A DNA stretch of 64,000 nucleotides from Paracoccus yeei ATCC BAA-599 (GCF_000622145.1 NZ_JHWH01000022.1:25061-89060); one strand, 5' to 3'. Positions 1 through 8,840 are shown, numbered from the stretch's first letter. Made by a program: numbers and translations. Notes: generated by a model from the letters alone, not told the origin.

Positions 1-144
1 GTCCTTCTTGTCCCAGGCCTTGATCGGTCCCGCCTCGGGCGCGGCGATATCGACGCGGTGGCCGGCCTCGCGCAGCTTTTCCAGGGGCACGAACAGTTCC
101 GACTGCTCGAACCCGTCCGACGCCATGATAAGAACATCTGCCAT
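1..144 (-). CDS. DJ-1/PfpI family protein (partial, N-terminus only)
   Basis: The first 48 codons of a gene whose 3' part lies off the left edge. The protein begins MADVLIMASDGFEQSELFVP, typical of the DJ-1/PfpI superfamily (class I glutamine amidotransferase-like fold; stress proteins, deglycases, some peptidases). The Glu in DGFEQSELF matches the conserved acidic residue that supports the nucleophilic cysteine in this family; the cysteine itself is not in the window. The ATG at 144 has GGAGA about 8 nt upstream. It is transcribed in the same direction as the efflux genes behind it, separated by 63 bp. The exact subfamily cannot be decided from the fragment. Confidence 0.75.
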   Translation of the reverse strand, partial: MADVLIMASDGFEQSELFVPLEKLREAGHRVDIAAPEAGPIKAWDKKD

Positions 145-207
145 GAGGCATCTCCGTTCAGGTGATAGGGATGGCCTACCAATGTTTCGCCCCGCGCGCG
201 GGTTCCG

Positions 208-3200
208 CTATTCCGCCGGGTCGGACGCGGCGTTCAGGCCGATGCGGCGCGCCAGCCAGCGCCCGGCCCGCACCTGTCCCCCATGGATCAGCGAGAACAG
301 CGAGGGCACGAACAGCAGAGACAGCAGCGTCGACAGCAAAAGCCCGCCGATCACCGCGATGGCCATGGGGGCACTGAACTCGGCCCCCTCGCCCCGCCCC
401 AGCGCCGAGGGCACCATGCCCGCCGTCATGGCGATGGTCGTCATCACGATGGGACGCGCCCGCTTGTGGACCGCGTCCAGGATCGCGGCGCGCTTCTCGA
501 CGCCCCGGTCGATGCCGCTCAGCGCGAATTCGACCAGCATGATCGCGTTCTTGGTCACGATCCCCATCAGCATCAGGAACCCGATCACCACCGCCATGCT
601 GATCGAATTGCCGGTCAGGAACAGCGCCAGGATCGCCCCCCCGATCGCCAGCGGCAGCGACATCAGGATCGAGACCGGAACGACAAAGCTGTGGAACAGC
701 AGCACCAGCACCACATAGGTCAGCATCACCCCCGATATCATGGCGACGGCAAAGGCCTCGAACACCTCGGCCATGATCTCGGCGTCGCCCGAGGGCTGGA
801 TGCGGGTGCCGGGCGGCAGGTCCACCGTCTTCTGCAACTCGGCCACCTGGGCGTTCACCGGCCCCAGCAGGGCGCCGTCCACCAGGTTCGCCGACACTTT
901 GGTCTGGTAACGCCGGTCATAGCGTTCGATCTGGGTGGCCCCGGCCGACAGGGACACGTCGGCCACCGCCTCCAGCGGGACCGGCCCGGCGGAGCTGGGC
1001 ACCCGCAGGTCGCGCAGGCTCATCAGGTCGCGCCGCGCCGCATGGTTCAGGCGGACCATGATGGGGATCTGCTCGGTGCCCGTATTGAACTTGGCCAGGT
1101 TCGATTCCGTATCGCCCAGGGTCGCCACGCGCAGCGTGGTCGCAAGCGCGCTGGCCGTCACGCCCAGTTCCGCCGCCACGCCGTCGCGCGGATGGATGCG
1201 GATCTCGGGGCGCTGCAGCGCGGCCGAGGATGTGACTCCCTCCAGGCTCGGCAGGGTCTTCATCGCGGCCATCAGCCGCTCGGCGGCCTCCGTCGCCGCC
1301 GCCTCGGTCTCGCCCAGGACCGAGATTTCCAGGTCGCTCGCCCCGGCCTCGTTCTGGAAGTTGATCCGCAGGTCGGGCATCTCGGCCAGGTCGTGCTTCA
1401 GCGCATCCTCGATCTGGAAGCTCGAGCGTTCGCGGCTGTCCTTGGGGCCATAGTTCACCATGATCTTGGCGTCGGTCACGTCGCCGTCGCCGCCGTTCAC
1501 GAAGACCGCCCGCACCTCGGGCTCCTGGGCGATCCGGGCCGAGACGCGGCGCGCGGCATCCTCGGTCTCGGCGATGGTGGAACCGGGCGGCGTCTCGACC
1601 GTGATCTGGCTGCGGCCCACGTCCTGGGCCGGGATGAATTCGGTCGGCAGCAGGGTCGCCGACCAGATCGAGGCGGCAAAGACCCCCAGGCCCAGGACCA
1701 GCGTCACCCCGCGATGCGCCAGGGTCCAGTCCAGCACCCGCATCAGGGCGCGCAGAAGCAGGCCGTCGCGCTCCTCCGCCGCGTGATGGCCGGTGCGGCG
1801 CAGCAGATAGGCCGCCATCATCGGCGTGACCAGCCGCGCCACCAGCAGCGAGAACAGGACCGACACCGCGACCGTCAACCCGAACTGCTTGAAATACTGC
1901 CCCGGGATCCCGCCCATGAAGCTGACCGGCGCAAAGACCGCGACGATGGAAAAGCTGATCGCGATGACGGTCAGGCCGATCTCGTTCGCGGCCTCCATGC
2001 TGGCCTCGTAGGGGGGTGTGCCCATGGTGATGTGGCGCACGATGTTCTCGATCTCGACGATGGCGTCGTCGACCAGGATGCCGGTGACCAGGGTGATCGC
2101 CAGCAGGCTGATGCCGTTCAGCGTGAAGCCCAGCCAGTGCATGACAAAGAAGGTCGGTATGATCGACAGGGGCAGCGCCACCGCCGCGATGACGGTCGCG
2201 CGCCAGTTCCGCAGGAACAGGAAAACGACGATCACGGCCAGCGCCGCGCCTTCGTACAGCGTCTCCATCGCGCGGTGATAGCTGGCGGCGGTGTGGGTGG
2301 TGGCGTCGTCGATCAGCTCGATCCGTGTGCCGGGGTGGCGGGCCTCGATCTCGGCCACGCGGGCCTTGGTGCCGTCCCCGGCCACCAGGTCGGATTCGCC
2401 CGTGCCGCGAAAGACGCCGAAGGCCACGACCGGACGCCCGTCCAGCAGGGCAAAGCTGCGCTCTTCGCTGGGGCCTTCGCTGACCTGGCCCAGCTGGTCC
2501 AGCCGCACCGTGCGGCCGCCACCGATCAGGATGGGCGTGGCGGCAAGCCGCGCCACGTCCTCTGCCCCGCCAAGCGCGCGGATGGAATATTCGGTGCCGG
2601 CCAGGTCGCCGCGCCCGCCGCCCATGTCGATGTTCTTGGCCCGCAACTGGTCCGAGACCTCGGCCGCGGTCAGCCCCATGGCCTGCACCCGGCCTGGGTC
2701 CAGCTCGACATTGACCTGCCGGTCGGCGCCGCCGATGCGGGTGATGCTGGCGACCCCCGGCACGGTGGTCAGGTCGCGCGCCACCACGTCGTCGACGAAT
2801 TGCGACAGCTGCTCCATCGACTGGCCGGGGTTGCTGACGGCATAGGTCAGGATCGCCATGCCGCTGACGTCGATGCGCTTGACCAGCGGCTCCACGATGG
2901 ATTCGGGCAGGTCGGCGCGGACATTGGCCACCGCGTCCTTGACGTCGTTCACCGCGCGGTCGGTGTTCGTCTCAAGCTCGAACTCGACATAGAGATGCGC
3001 CGCGCTGTCGGTCGCGGCCGAGGTGATGTGCCGCACCCCGGTGATCGAGGCCAGCGAATCCTCGATCGGCTGGATGACCTGCCGCACCAGTTCCGAAGGC
3101 GCCGCACCGGGCTGGCTGACCGTGACCTGCACCAGCGGCAGGTCGATGTTCGGCATCGCCGTGACCGCCAGCCTGTTGAAGCTGTAAAGCCCCACCAGCA

Positions 3201-3264
3201 GCAGCACCAGAAAGATCGCGATGGGCGGCACCGGGTGGCGGATCGACAGGGCGGAAAAGTTCAT
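208..3264 (-). CDS. RND efflux transporter permease subunit (AcrB/MexB-like, HAE-1 type)
   Basis: Inner-membrane proton-driven pump of 1018 residues, the normal size for the RND family. It starts with a cytoplasmic stub and a first membrane helix (about residues 13-31), followed by a porter domain containing the family sequence AMPNIDLPLVQVTVSQPGA. Further helices follow near residues 335-470, then a second periplasmic domain, and a second helix bundle near 850-1000. The proton-relay acidic pair is visible in GILVDDAIVEIENI. The ATG overlaps the stop of the upstream adaptor gene by 4 bp (ATGA), so the two are translationally coupled. No outer-membrane TolC-type gene is nearby, so the pump presumably borrows one. 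Substrate cannot be predicted. Confidence 0.95.
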   Translation of the reverse strand: MNFSALSIRHPVPPIAIFLVLLLVGLYSFNRLAVTAMPNIDLPLVQVTVSQPGAAPSELVRQVIQPIEDSLASITGVRHITSAATDSAAHLYVEFELETNTDRAVNDVKDAVANVRADLPESIVEPLVKRIDVSGMAILTYAVSNPGQSMEQLSQFVDDVVARDLTTVPGVASITRIGGADRQVNVELDPGRVQAMGLTAAEVSDQLRAKNIDMGGGRGDLAGTEYSIRALGGAEDVARLAATPILIGGGRTVRLDQLGQVSEGPSEERSFALLDGRPVVAFGVFRGTGESDLVAGDGTKARVAEIEARHPGTRIELIDDATTHTAASYHRAMETLYEGAALAVIVVFLFLRNWRATVIAAVALPLSIIPTFFVMHWLGFTLNGISLLAITLVTGILVDDAIVEIENIVRHITMGTPPYEASMEAANEIGLTVIAISFSIVAVFAPVSFMGGIPGQYFKQFGLTVAVSVLFSLLVARLVTPMMAAYLLRRTGHHAAEERDGLLLRALMRVLDWTLAHRGVTLVLGLGVFAASIWSATLLPTEFIPAQDVGRSQITVETPPGSTIAETEDAARRVSARIAQEPEVRAVFVNGGDGDVTDAKIMVNYGPKDSRERSSFQIEDALKHDLAEMPDLRINFQNEAGASDLEISVLGETEAAATEAAERLMAAMKTLPSLEGVTSSAALQRPEIRIHPRDGVAAELGVTASALATTLRVATLGDTESNLAKFNTGTEQIPIMVRLNHAARRDLMSLRDLRVPSSAGPVPLEAVADVSLSAGATQIERYDRRYQTKVSANLVDGALLGPVNAQVAELQKTVDLPPGTRIQPSGDAEIMAEVFEAFAVAMISGVMLTYVVLVLLFHSFVVPVSILMSLPLAIGGAILALFLTGNSISMAVVIGFLMLMGIVTKNAIMLVEFALSGIDRGVEKRAAILDAVHKRARPIVMTTIAMTAGMVPSALGRGEGAEFSAPMAIAVIGGLLLSTLLSLLFVPSLFSLIHGGQVRAGRWLARRIGLNAASDPAE

Positions 3265-4433
3265 GGCTGCGACCCCGGCGCCGCGCGGACCGGATCGCCC
3301 GTGCGAAAGAACGCGCCGGCGCGGGCGATGACCTGCTCGCCCGCCTCGAGCCCCTCCAGGATCTCGCGCCGGTCCTGCCAGACAAGGCCCGCGCGGACCG
3401 GGCGGGTTTCCACGACGCCGTTCCGCACGACCTGCACCCGCTCGCCCCTCTCGTCGGCGAGCACCGCCGACAGCGGCACGGTCAGCGCCTCGCGCCGGTC
3501 GGTGACGATCCAGCCGCTGGCGAACAGGCCCAGCCGCAGGCCCGGCGCAGGGTCGAGCGCAATGCGCGCCTGCCCCAGCCGCGTCGCGGGATCGACCCGC
3601 GCCGGCACCAGCCGCACCCGGCCCGCCACATCGCCCAGGCCCGAGACCCGGATCTCGGCCGGATCGCCGGGCTTGACCTGCCCCAGCGCGGTTTCGATCA
3701 CATCGGCCGCCAACTCGATCTCGCCCCGCGCGACCAGCTGGAACATGGGTTCGCCAGCCGAGCCGGACAGCGCGCCGATCTCGGCATTGCGGGCGACGAC
3801 GATGCCATCCACCGGGGCGGTGATCCGGGCGTGGCCCAGGTTCAACGCCGCGATCCTTTGGGCCGCCCTGGCCTGGGCCACGGCGGCGCGCGCCACCCCC
3901 AGCCCTTCGCGGGCCGAGGCCAGCGCCGCGGCGGCCGAGGCCTCGGTCGCAATGGCCTGGTCCAGCACCGCCTGGCTGGCGCTGCCGCTTTCGCGCAGGC
4001 TGCGGGTGCGCTGCAGGATGGCGGCGGCTTCGGTCAGCGCCGCCTCGGCGCTGGCGATCTGGCTTTCGGCCTGGCGCTCGGCCGCGGTGGCGCGGGCATG
4101 TTCGGCATCGGCCTGGGCAAGCTGCGCGCTCAGCGCCGCATCGTCCAGACGCGCCAGCACATCGCCCGCCTTGACGCGGTCCCCGACCTCGGCCCGCAGT
4201 TCCCGGATCTCGTAGCCCGCGACATTGGCATGGACCTGCACCGGGTCGCGCGCGACAAGCGAGCCCGTGACCGGCACCCGGACCTCGATGGTGCTTCGCG
4301 CGACCGGGGCGAGGGAGACGACCGGCGCCTCCTGCCGCAGGACGGCGGCATCGGCCTCTTGCGCCCGAACCGGACCCGGCGGGGCGGCCAGCATCAGGGC
4401 CAGCAGCATTCCAATCCTGCCGAACCCGGCCAT
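3261..4433 (-). CDS. RND efflux periplasmic adaptor subunit (membrane fusion protein)
   Basis: 390-residue membrane-fusion protein that links the RND pump to an outer-membrane channel. It has an N-terminal signal peptide (hydrophobic to about residue 24, cleavage after PVRA). A first biotinyl/lipoyl half-motif follows around VHANVAGYEIRELRAEVGDR, then a long Ala/Glu/Gln-rich coiled-coil hairpin (about residues 95-200), and the second lipoyl half at ARITAPVDGIVVARNAEIGA. A beta-barrel region follows. It is the first gene of the efflux operon, and its last 4 bp overlap the permease start. The length and domain order are standard for the AcrA/MexA/HlyD-like family. Confidence 0.93.
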   Translation of the reverse strand: MAGFGRIGMLLALMLAAPPGPVRAQEADAAVLRQEAPVVSLAPVARSTIEVRVPVTGSLVARDPVQVHANVAGYEIRELRAEVGDRVKAGDVLARLDDAALSAQLAQADAEHARATAAERQAESQIASAEAALTEAAAILQRTRSLRESGSASQAVLDQAIATEASAAAALASAREGLGVARAAVAQARAAQRIAALNLGHARITAPVDGIVVARNAEIGALSGSAGEPMFQLVARGEIELAADVIETALGQVKPGDPAEIRVSGLGDVAGRVRLVPARVDPATRLGQARIALDPAPGLRLGLFASGWIVTDRREALTVPLSAVLADERGERVQVVRNGVVETRPVRAGLVWQDRREILEGLEAGEQVIARAGAFFRTGDPVRAAPGSQP

Positions 4434-4495
4434 CCCGCTCTCCCCTTCTGCGACTGCCCTTAGATAGGCTGGCAGGGCGGCAGCAACAATCCCGG

Positions 4496-5269
4496 CTAGA
4501 AGGCCACGCTGACCCCCGGCAAACGCAATTCCGCGATCAGTTCGCGCAATTCCTGCCGGGCGGCGATATTGGACATGGAAAGCTGCTCGGTCCCGATGTC
4601 GCGCAGGTCCAGCAGGGTCAGGCCGCGCGGGAACAGTTCGCGAAAGATCACCCGCTCCGAAAAGCCCGGCGCCACACGAAAGCCGATGCGTTTCGACAGC
4701 GTCTCCAGCGCGCCGCCGACCTTGCGCTTGTTGTGCATGGCCTGGGTGCCCAGCCGGTTCCTCAGCACCAGCCAGTCGATCGGCCCCGCCCCGGCCTGTC
4801 CGCGCAGCTGCCGCGCGCCCCAGACCATCTCGGCATAGATCGAGGGGCCCAGTACCTTGCCTTCGGGCGACATGCGCGCCAGCAGGTCGAAGTCGATGAA
4901 GCTGTCGTTCATCGGCGTGATCAGCGTATCGGCCAGGCTGTGCGCCATCTGGCTAAGCCGCGTGTGCGAACCGGGGCAGTCCAGCAGGATGAAATCGCAA
5001 TCGGGCTCAAGCGCGGCGACGGCGTGGGACAGCGGGTCCGGGCCCTCGGGCTCCAGCGCGCCCAGCCGCGGCGTCGGCAGGTCCAGCCCTGCGTCCTTCA
5101 GGAAATGCAGGCGGTTTTCCAGATAGCGGGCAAAGCTGCGCTGGCGCACGTCCAGGTCCAAGGCACCCACCCGATGCCCCATCCGCGCCAGCGCCGTCGC
5201 CACATGCATCGAGGTGGTGGACTTGCCCGAGCCGCCCTTTTCGTTCCCGACGACGATGATATGCGCCAT
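4496..5269 (-). CDS. mipZ: Division-plane positioning ATPase MipZ (ParA/MinD superfamily)
   Basis: 257-residue P-loop ATPase. The deviant Walker A motif is VGNEKGGSGKSTT (residues about 6-18) and is followed by the MipZ-type segment ALDLDVRQRSFARYLENR. Walker B-like ILLDCPGSHTRL occurs near residue 97. This pattern, NEKGG with DLDxRQR and ARYLENR, separates MipZ from chromosome-partitioning ParA. In alphaproteobacteria MipZ binds ParB near the origins and inhibits FtsZ polymerisation away from midcell, replacing the Min system. There is no parB here, so it stands alone as is usual for mipZ. The start has a GGGGGGA ribosome site. It is 62 bp from the efflux operon and not obviously linked to it. 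Confidence 0.9.
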   Translation of the reverse strand: MAHIIVVGNEKGGSGKSTTSMHVATALARMGHRVGALDLDVRQRSFARYLENRLHFLKDAGLDLPTPRLGALEPEGPDPLSHAVAALEPDCDFILLDCPGSHTRLSQMAHSLADTLITPMNDSFIDFDLLARMSPEGKVLGPSIYAEMVWGARQLRGQAGAGPIDWLVLRNRLGTQAMHNKRKVGGALETLSKRIGFRVAPGFSERVIFRELFPRGLTLLDLRDIGTEQLSMSNIAARQELRELIAELRLPGVSVAF

Positions 5270-5411
5270 GAATCCCCCCGTGTCCTGCGGTTTGCCCGGG
5301 CAGGACCATAGGGCCGGGCACCGCGCTTGAAAAGCGCGGGATTCGCCGCTGCATGACCCGCGCGCTTCCCGCCAACAAGCGGCCTTCCGATGTCAAGCTG
5401 ATGATTTTCAA

Positions 5412-5426
5412 CGTGATTATATCACG
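5412..5426. promoter_or_regulatory. Palindromic operator CGTGAT-TAT-ATCACG
   Basis: Perfect inverted repeat with 6-bp arms around TAT, inside the only clearly AT-rich stretch (about 5395-5485) between mipZ and the micro-operon. A weak promoter candidate (TTGAAA at about 5454, TATATA at about 5480, spacing long at 20) follows. A second inverted repeat GACCGT-CCC-ACGGTC (5489-5503) lies just before the ribosome site. Position and symmetry suggest a repressor site for the three small genes downstream. The binding protein is unknown. Confidence 0.5.
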
Positions 5427-5524
5427 ACAATCGCAATAGATTTTTCTCTTGAAAAAGACGATCAACCATGTCGTTATATAGCTGTCAGGACCGTCCCACG
5501 GTCATCGCTGGAAAGGAGCCAAGG

Positions 5525-5611
5525 ATGTCCATGCTGAACCATCTGTCGGCCTTGGCCGACCGCGCCATCCGGGCCACGACGCCCTTTTCGCCGCGCTACA
5601 GCGTGGCGTGA
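5525..5611 (+). CDS. Small protein of unknown function, first of three overlapping cistrons (28 aa)
   Basis: A 28-residue frame starting MSMLNHLSALADRAIR with an excellent ribosome site (GGAAAGGAG, 6 nt before ATG). It is amphipathic and slightly basic, with no recognisable domain. Its stop overlaps the GTG start of the next frame in the form GTGA, and the same arrangement repeats one gene later, which argues for translational coupling rather than chance. It sits behind an AT-rich promoter region with a palindrome. I do not recognise the family. An alternative is that the first two frames are one gene broken by a -1 shift. Confidence 0.5.
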   Translation: MSMLNHLSALADRAIRATTPFSPRYSVA

Positions 5612-5772
5612 TCGACCGACGCACGGGCAGGCCCCATACCATCTCGGGGATTCCGCTGGTGGTGATGACAGCCGAGCCCGTCACCGCGTCCCACGAATTG
5701 ATGCGCAACCGCGACCCGGGGGTGTGGGACATCTTCATCGAACGCATGGACCGCAACGGAGCCATCCAGTGA
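5608..5772 (+). CDS. Small protein of unknown function, second cistron (54 aa, GTG start)
   Basis: Starts with GTG overlapping the previous stop (GTGA) and ends with a stop that overlaps the next GTG in the same way. The 54-residue product begins MIDRRTGRPHTISGIPLVVM and ends MDRNGAIQ. It has no cysteine, membrane segment or motif I recognise. Codon use is G+C-rich at third positions, like neighbouring genes, supporting real coding. It could be a separate peptide, or the continuation of the 28-residue frame by programmed or mutational frameshift; the sequence cannot separate these. Confidence 0.5.
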   Translation: MIDRRTGRPHTISGIPLVVMTAEPVTASHELMRNRDPGVWDIFIERMDRNGAIQ

Positions 5773-5993
5773 TCCGCTTTCCCCTGATCCCTCGCAGCCA
5801 GCCCGCCGCGCCCGTCTATGCCACCATCGCGCTGTCGGCCCATCGCAGCGCCCAGGGGCCGGTCCTGCGCAGCTATCGCGACGGTCGCGTCGTGATCGAT
5901 ACCGGTCGGGGCCACCTGACCGGCAGGCCCCTGGCCAGTGAAGCGCCCGAGCTTCCGGTCTGGACGCCCCTTCTGTTCGTCGGCATGGTCTGA
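5769..5993 (+). CDS. Small protein of unknown function, third cistron (74 aa, GTG start)
   Basis: A 74-residue frame entered by a GTGA overlap from the preceding cistron. It starts MIRFPLIPRSQPAAPVYATI and contains QGPVLRSYRDGRVVIDTGRG, which looks like a small beta-rich fold; it ends LLFVGMV. Third-position G+C is high, as in surrounding genes. An in-frame ATG at 5724 exists but has no ribosome site, so the coupled GTG at 5769 is preferred. Function is not recognised. The bidirectional hairpin at 6064-6089 would end this transcript. Confidence 0.5.
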   Translation: MIRFPLIPRSQPAAPVYATIALSAHRSAQGPVLRSYRDGRVVIDTGRGHLTGRPLASEAPELPVWTPLLFVGMV

Positions 5994-6063
5994 TCCCCGG
6001 CCAGCCGGGGGCCTGCACCCCTGCCCCGCCCGCAGCGCCCACCCTGCGGAGCAGCCAAAGAAA

Positions 6064-6089
6064 AACGCCGCCCGGATCGGGGCGGCGTT
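6064..6089. terminator. Intrinsic terminator hairpin between the micro-operon and rpmE
   Basis: Perfect stem AACGCCGCCC / GGGCGGCGTT with a 6-nt loop. AAAGAAAAA on the left gives a U-run for minus-strand transcripts from rpmE, and a short TTTT lies on the right, so it can serve convergent transcription from both sides. Confidence 0.85.
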
Positions 6090-6111
6090 CGCATTTTCGC
6101 GGGGGCGGTGC

Positions 6112-6333
6112 TTAGAAGCCCAGGCCCGCGTATTTGTTCTTGAACTTCGACACGCGGCCGCCGGTGTCCATCAGCTTGGCCGAGCCGCCGGTCCAGGCGG
6201 GGTGCACGGTCGGGTCGATGTCCAGCGTCATGGTGTCGCCTTCCTTGCCCCAGGTCGAACGCACCTGATAGGTCGTGCCGTCGGTCATCTTCACGGTGAT
6301 GAAGTGATAGTCGGGATGGGTATCTGCTTTCAT
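6112..6333 (-). CDS. rpmE: 50S ribosomal protein L31
   Basis: 73 residues beginning [20 protein letters not shown], with the L31 core [14 protein letters not shown]. It has no cysteines, so it is the form without a zinc ribbon that is usual in alphaproteobacteria. It is the last gene of the rpsP-rimM-trmD-rplS operon, 11 bp after rplS, with a GGAG ribosome site, and is followed by an intrinsic terminator. L31 bridges the ribosomal subunits through the L5/5S region. Confidence 0.97.
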   Translation of the reverse strand: MKADTHPDYHFITVKMTDGTTYQVRSTWGKEGDTMTLDIDPTVHPAWTGGSAKLMDTGGRVSKFKNKYAGLGF

Positions 6334-6344
6334 GGCGCGTCTCC

Positions 6345-6725
6345 TCAGGCCTTGGCTTCGGCTTTGGGCTTGTAGTTGGTGACTTCGGCGATACGGGCCG
6401 ATTTGCCGCGGCGGTCGCGCAGGTAGTACAGCTTGGCGCGGCGGACACGGCCGCGGCGCACCACGGTGATCGAGTCGATGTTGGTCGAATACAGCGGGAA
6501 GACGCGCTCGACACCCTCGCCGAACGAGATCTTGCGCACGGTGAACGACGCACCGATGCCGCCGCCCTTGCGCGAGATGACCACGCCTTCGTAGTTCTGC
6601 ACGCGGGTGCGGGTGCCTTCGGTCACTTTATAGCCGACGCGCACGGTGTCGCCGGCCTTGAAATCCGGGATTTCCTTGCCGAGCGAGGCGATCTGCTCGG
6701 CTTCCAGTTGGGCGATCAGGTTCAT
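6345..6725 (-). CDS. rplS: 50S ribosomal protein L19
   Basis: 126 residues starting [20 protein letters not shown], with the L19 signature [20 protein letters not shown] and [16 protein letters not shown]; it ends in a short Ala/Lys-rich tail. The ATG at 6725 overlaps the trmD stop by 4 bp (ATGA), so an upstream in-frame extension is rejected. L19 sits at the interface of the two ribosomal subunits. Its position immediately after trmD is the classic bacterial order. Confidence 0.97.
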   Translation of the reverse strand: MNLIAQLEAEQIASLGKEIPDFKAGDTVRVGYKVTEGTRTRVQNYEGVVISRKGGGIGASFTVRKISFGEGVERVFPLYSTNIDSITVVRRGRVRRAKLYYLRDRRGKSARIAEVTNYKPKAEAKA

Positions 6726-7597
6726 CGCTTTGGTTCCTTCGGTTGCTCGCGGTAGTCCCGCGATTGGTCTGATGCGCCCGAGAGCTGTCGGTCCTTTGCC
6801 GGGTCCACGCGGGTTTCCCCGTATGCCCGCCACAGGTCGGGGCGGCGTTCCTTGGTCAGCCTTTCGGCCATGTCGCGCCGCCATGTGGCAATAGCCGCGT
6901 GATTGCCCGAGAGAAGCACTTCCGGGATCGCGCGGCCTTCCCAAAGGGCGGGCTTCGTATACTGGGGATGTTCAAGCAGGCCGTCGGAAAAGGATTCCTC
7001 GGCCAGCGATTCCTGATTCCCCAGCACGCGCGGTATAAGGCGAACCGTCGCGTCGATCAAGACCTGAGCGGCGAGTTCGCCCCCGGTCAGGACATAATCG
7101 CCGATGCTGATCTCCTCGACCGCATGGGCGTCCAGCACGCGCTGGTCCACACCCTCGAACCGGCCGCAGATCAGCGTCATGCCCGGGCCGTTCGCCAGGG
7201 CACGGGCGCGCGCCTGGGTAAAGGGCTTGCCGCGCGGCGACAGGTAGATCACCGGCAGGCCGGGCCCCGCCTCGCGCAGGGCGGCGTCCATCACGTCGGG
7301 GCGGATCACCATGCCCGCGCCGCCGCCGGCGGGGGTGCCGTCGACGTTGCGGTGCCTGCCGATGCCGAAGGGGCGCAGGTCGGTGGTGCGCAGGTTCCAC
7401 AGCCCCTCGGCCAGCGCCCGGCCGGTCAGGGACAGGCCCAGGACGCCCGGAAAAGCCTCGGGAAACAAGGTGATGACCTGGGCCGTCCAGGCGCCGCGCA
7501 CCTGCGGCTCGGCCATCAGGTCGCGCGGTTGCAGACTGGCGCGGATCGACAGCCGGCCATGCGACTTGCCGCCGCCGGCGTTCGGCTGATCGGTCAT
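6722..7597 (-). CDS. trmD: tRNA (guanine37-N1)-methyltransferase TrmD
   Basis: 291 residues. SPOUT-fold methyltransferase that adds m1G37 next to the anticodon to prevent +1 frameshifting. It carries the trefoil-knot sequences [20 protein letters not shown] and [19 protein letters not shown], plus the C-terminal YTKP...GNH region. The start at 7597 overlaps the preceding membrane-protein stop by ATGA, giving a longer N-terminus ([11 protein letters not shown]...) than usual. An internal ATG at 7516 ([20 protein letters not shown]) would give the more typical length and cannot be excluded. There are 4-bp overlaps at both ends, so it is tightly coupled in the operon. Confidence 0.96.
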   Translation of the reverse strand: MTDQPNAGGGKSHGRLSIRASLQPRDLMAEPQVRGAWTAQVITLFPEAFPGVLGLSLTGRALAEGLWNLRTTDLRPFGIGRHRNVDGTPAGGGAGMVIRPDVMDAALREAGPGLPVIYLSPRGKPFTQARARALANGPGMTLICGRFEGVDQRVLDAHAVEEISIGDYVLTGGELAAQVLIDATVRLIPRVLGNQESLAEESFSDGLLEHPQYTKPALWEGRAIPEVLLSGNHAAIATWRRDMAERLTKERRPDLWRAYGETRVDPAKDRQLSGASDQSRDYREQPKEPKR

Positions 7598-7923
7598 GCC
7601 TGCCGCCGCAAGAGGTTCGCGCCGGTCGAGACCAGCGCCCCCAAGATCGCGCAGCCCACCGGCAGCGCCGCGTGCAGCGGACGCGGCGGCAGCAGCCCGC
7701 CCAGGTACCACGCACCCAGGCAAAGCGCGCCGCAGACCAGCAGCGCCCCGACCATCAGCCGGGGTTCGGGCGACAGGTTGCGGCCGGCCAGCAGCGGGAT
7801 CAGCCCTGCCAACATGACCGGGGCAAAGACATAGGCGTTCGGATTGTCGCTGCCGGCCAGCCCCTGCAACAGGGGACCGGCCAGCATCAGCAGAAAGCCA
7901 AGCGCGAACAGGGCATTACGCAT
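7594..7923 (-). CDS. Small integral membrane protein inserted between rimM and trmD
   Basis: 109 residues, very hydrophobic, with about four predicted membrane segments (residues about 4-24, 32-47, 56-76, 84-102) and no charged catalytic motif. It begins [20 protein letters not shown]. Its start lies 8 bp inside the 3' end of rimM and its stop overlaps trmD by ATGA, so it is co-translated with the tRNA/ribosome maturation genes. I do not recognise a named family. Canonical rimM-trmD operons lack such a gene, so its role there is unexplained. Confidence 0.75.
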   Translation of the reverse strand: MRNALFALGFLLMLAGPLLQGLAGSDNPNAYVFAPVMLAGLIPLLAGRNLSPEPRLMVGALLVCGALCLGAWYLGGLLPPRPLHAALPVGCAILGALVSTGANLLRRQA

Positions 7924-8425
7924 CGCCTTCCTCCTCGGGCGGGTCGGCGATGATGCGTCCGGCGGACAGGTCCACCGTCGGCACGAAGGCCCGGGTAAAG
8001 GGCAGCAGCAGCGGCTGCCGACGACCGGGACCCAGGATTTCCAGGATGTCGCCAGCCCCATGGTCATAGATCGCATGGACCTTGCCGATCGGCGCACCGC
8101 CGGTGTCGTAGACGGAAAGGCCAATCAGATCCGTATGATAGAACTCATCATCCGGCAGCGACGGCAGCCGGTCGCGATCCGCCCACAGGGTCACGCCCTT
8201 GAGCGCGTCGGCCGCCTCGCGCGTGTCGACGCCCGACAGCCGGGCGCCCAGCCCGCCCGTCACCGGCCGCGTCAGCCGCACGGTGAACGAACGTGTCCCG
8301 TCCTCGGACCAGAGCGGACCATAGGCAGCAATATCATTGGGTTGCGAGGTAAAGCTTTTCAGCCGCACCTCGCCCCGGACGCCAAAGGCGCCCGCGATCG
8401 CGCCGACACAGATCCGCTCGGGCAT
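7916..8425 (-). CDS. rimM: 16S rRNA-processing protein RimM
   Basis: 169 residues starting [20 protein letters not shown], the RimM N-terminal barrel with conserved GAFGVRGEV. The C-terminal PRC-barrel domain shows [20 protein letters not shown] and [18 protein letters not shown]. RimM binds S19 in the 30S head and helps the 3' domain mature. It lies 3 bp after rpsP, its normal partner, and overlaps the next gene by 8 bp. Confidence 0.96.
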   Translation of the reverse strand: MPERICVGAIAGAFGVRGEVRLKSFTSQPNDIAAYGPLWSEDGTRSFTVRLTRPVTGGLGARLSGVDTREAADALKGVTLWADRDRLPSLPDDEFYHTDLIGLSVYDTGGAPIGKVHAIYDHGAGDILEILGPGRRQPLLLPFTRAFVPTVDLSAGRIIADPPEEEGDA

Positions 8426-8428
8426 GGA

Positions 8429-8791
8429 TTATTCCGACGCGGCCTCGGTGCCGGCGGCCTCACGCGCGGCGCGCTTTTCGGCACGCTCTTTCGCAGCCTT
8501 GCCCGGCTCGCCTTTCTTGAGGTTCTTGCGCTCGGTTTTCTCTTTCACGCCAGCGGCTTCCAGGAAGCGGGCGACGCGGTCCGTGGGCTGCGCGCCCTGA
8601 CCCAGCCAGTACTGGACGCGTTCCACGTCCATCTTGATGCGGTCTTCGGAATCCTTGGCCAGCAGCGGGTTGTAGGTGCCCAGCTTTTCCAGGAAGCGGC
8701 CGTCGCGCGGCATGCGCGAATCGGTCGCGACGATGGCGTAATGCGGGCGCTTCTTGCTGCCGCCGCGGGCCAGACGGATTTTCATTGCCAT
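8429..8791 (-). CDS. rpsP: 30S ribosomal protein S16
   Basis: 120 residues, with the S16 core [19 protein letters not shown] and [12 protein letters not shown] visible. The C-terminal third is a Lys/Glu/Ala-rich extension common in alphaproteobacteria. It has an AAAGGAG ribosome site. First gene of the rpsP-rimM-membrane protein-trmD-rplS-rpmE unit, 49 bp after the chorismate mutase stop. Confidence 0.97.
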   Translation of the reverse strand: MAMKIRLARGGSKKRPHYAIVATDSRMPRDGRFLEKLGTYNPLLAKDSEDRIKMDVERVQYWLGQGAQPTDRVARFLEAAGVKEKTERKNLKKGEPGKAAKERAEKRAAREAAGTEAASE

Positions 8792-8840
8792 TGGGTTTTC
8801 TCCTTTGAAATGGCGGTGTTAGCCGGGCTTGGCCCGGCTG

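Noticed and set aside
283..4215. Very long open frame (1310 codons) on the plus strand antisense to the RND efflux genes
   Set aside because: It is rich in His, Gln, Arg and Asp with no domain, and mirrors the third-position GC bias of the true minus-strand genes.
5502..5915. 137-codon minus-strand frame overlapping the micro-operon
   Set aside because: No ribosome site and no domain; the plus-strand frames have strong initiation signals and ordered GTGA overlaps.
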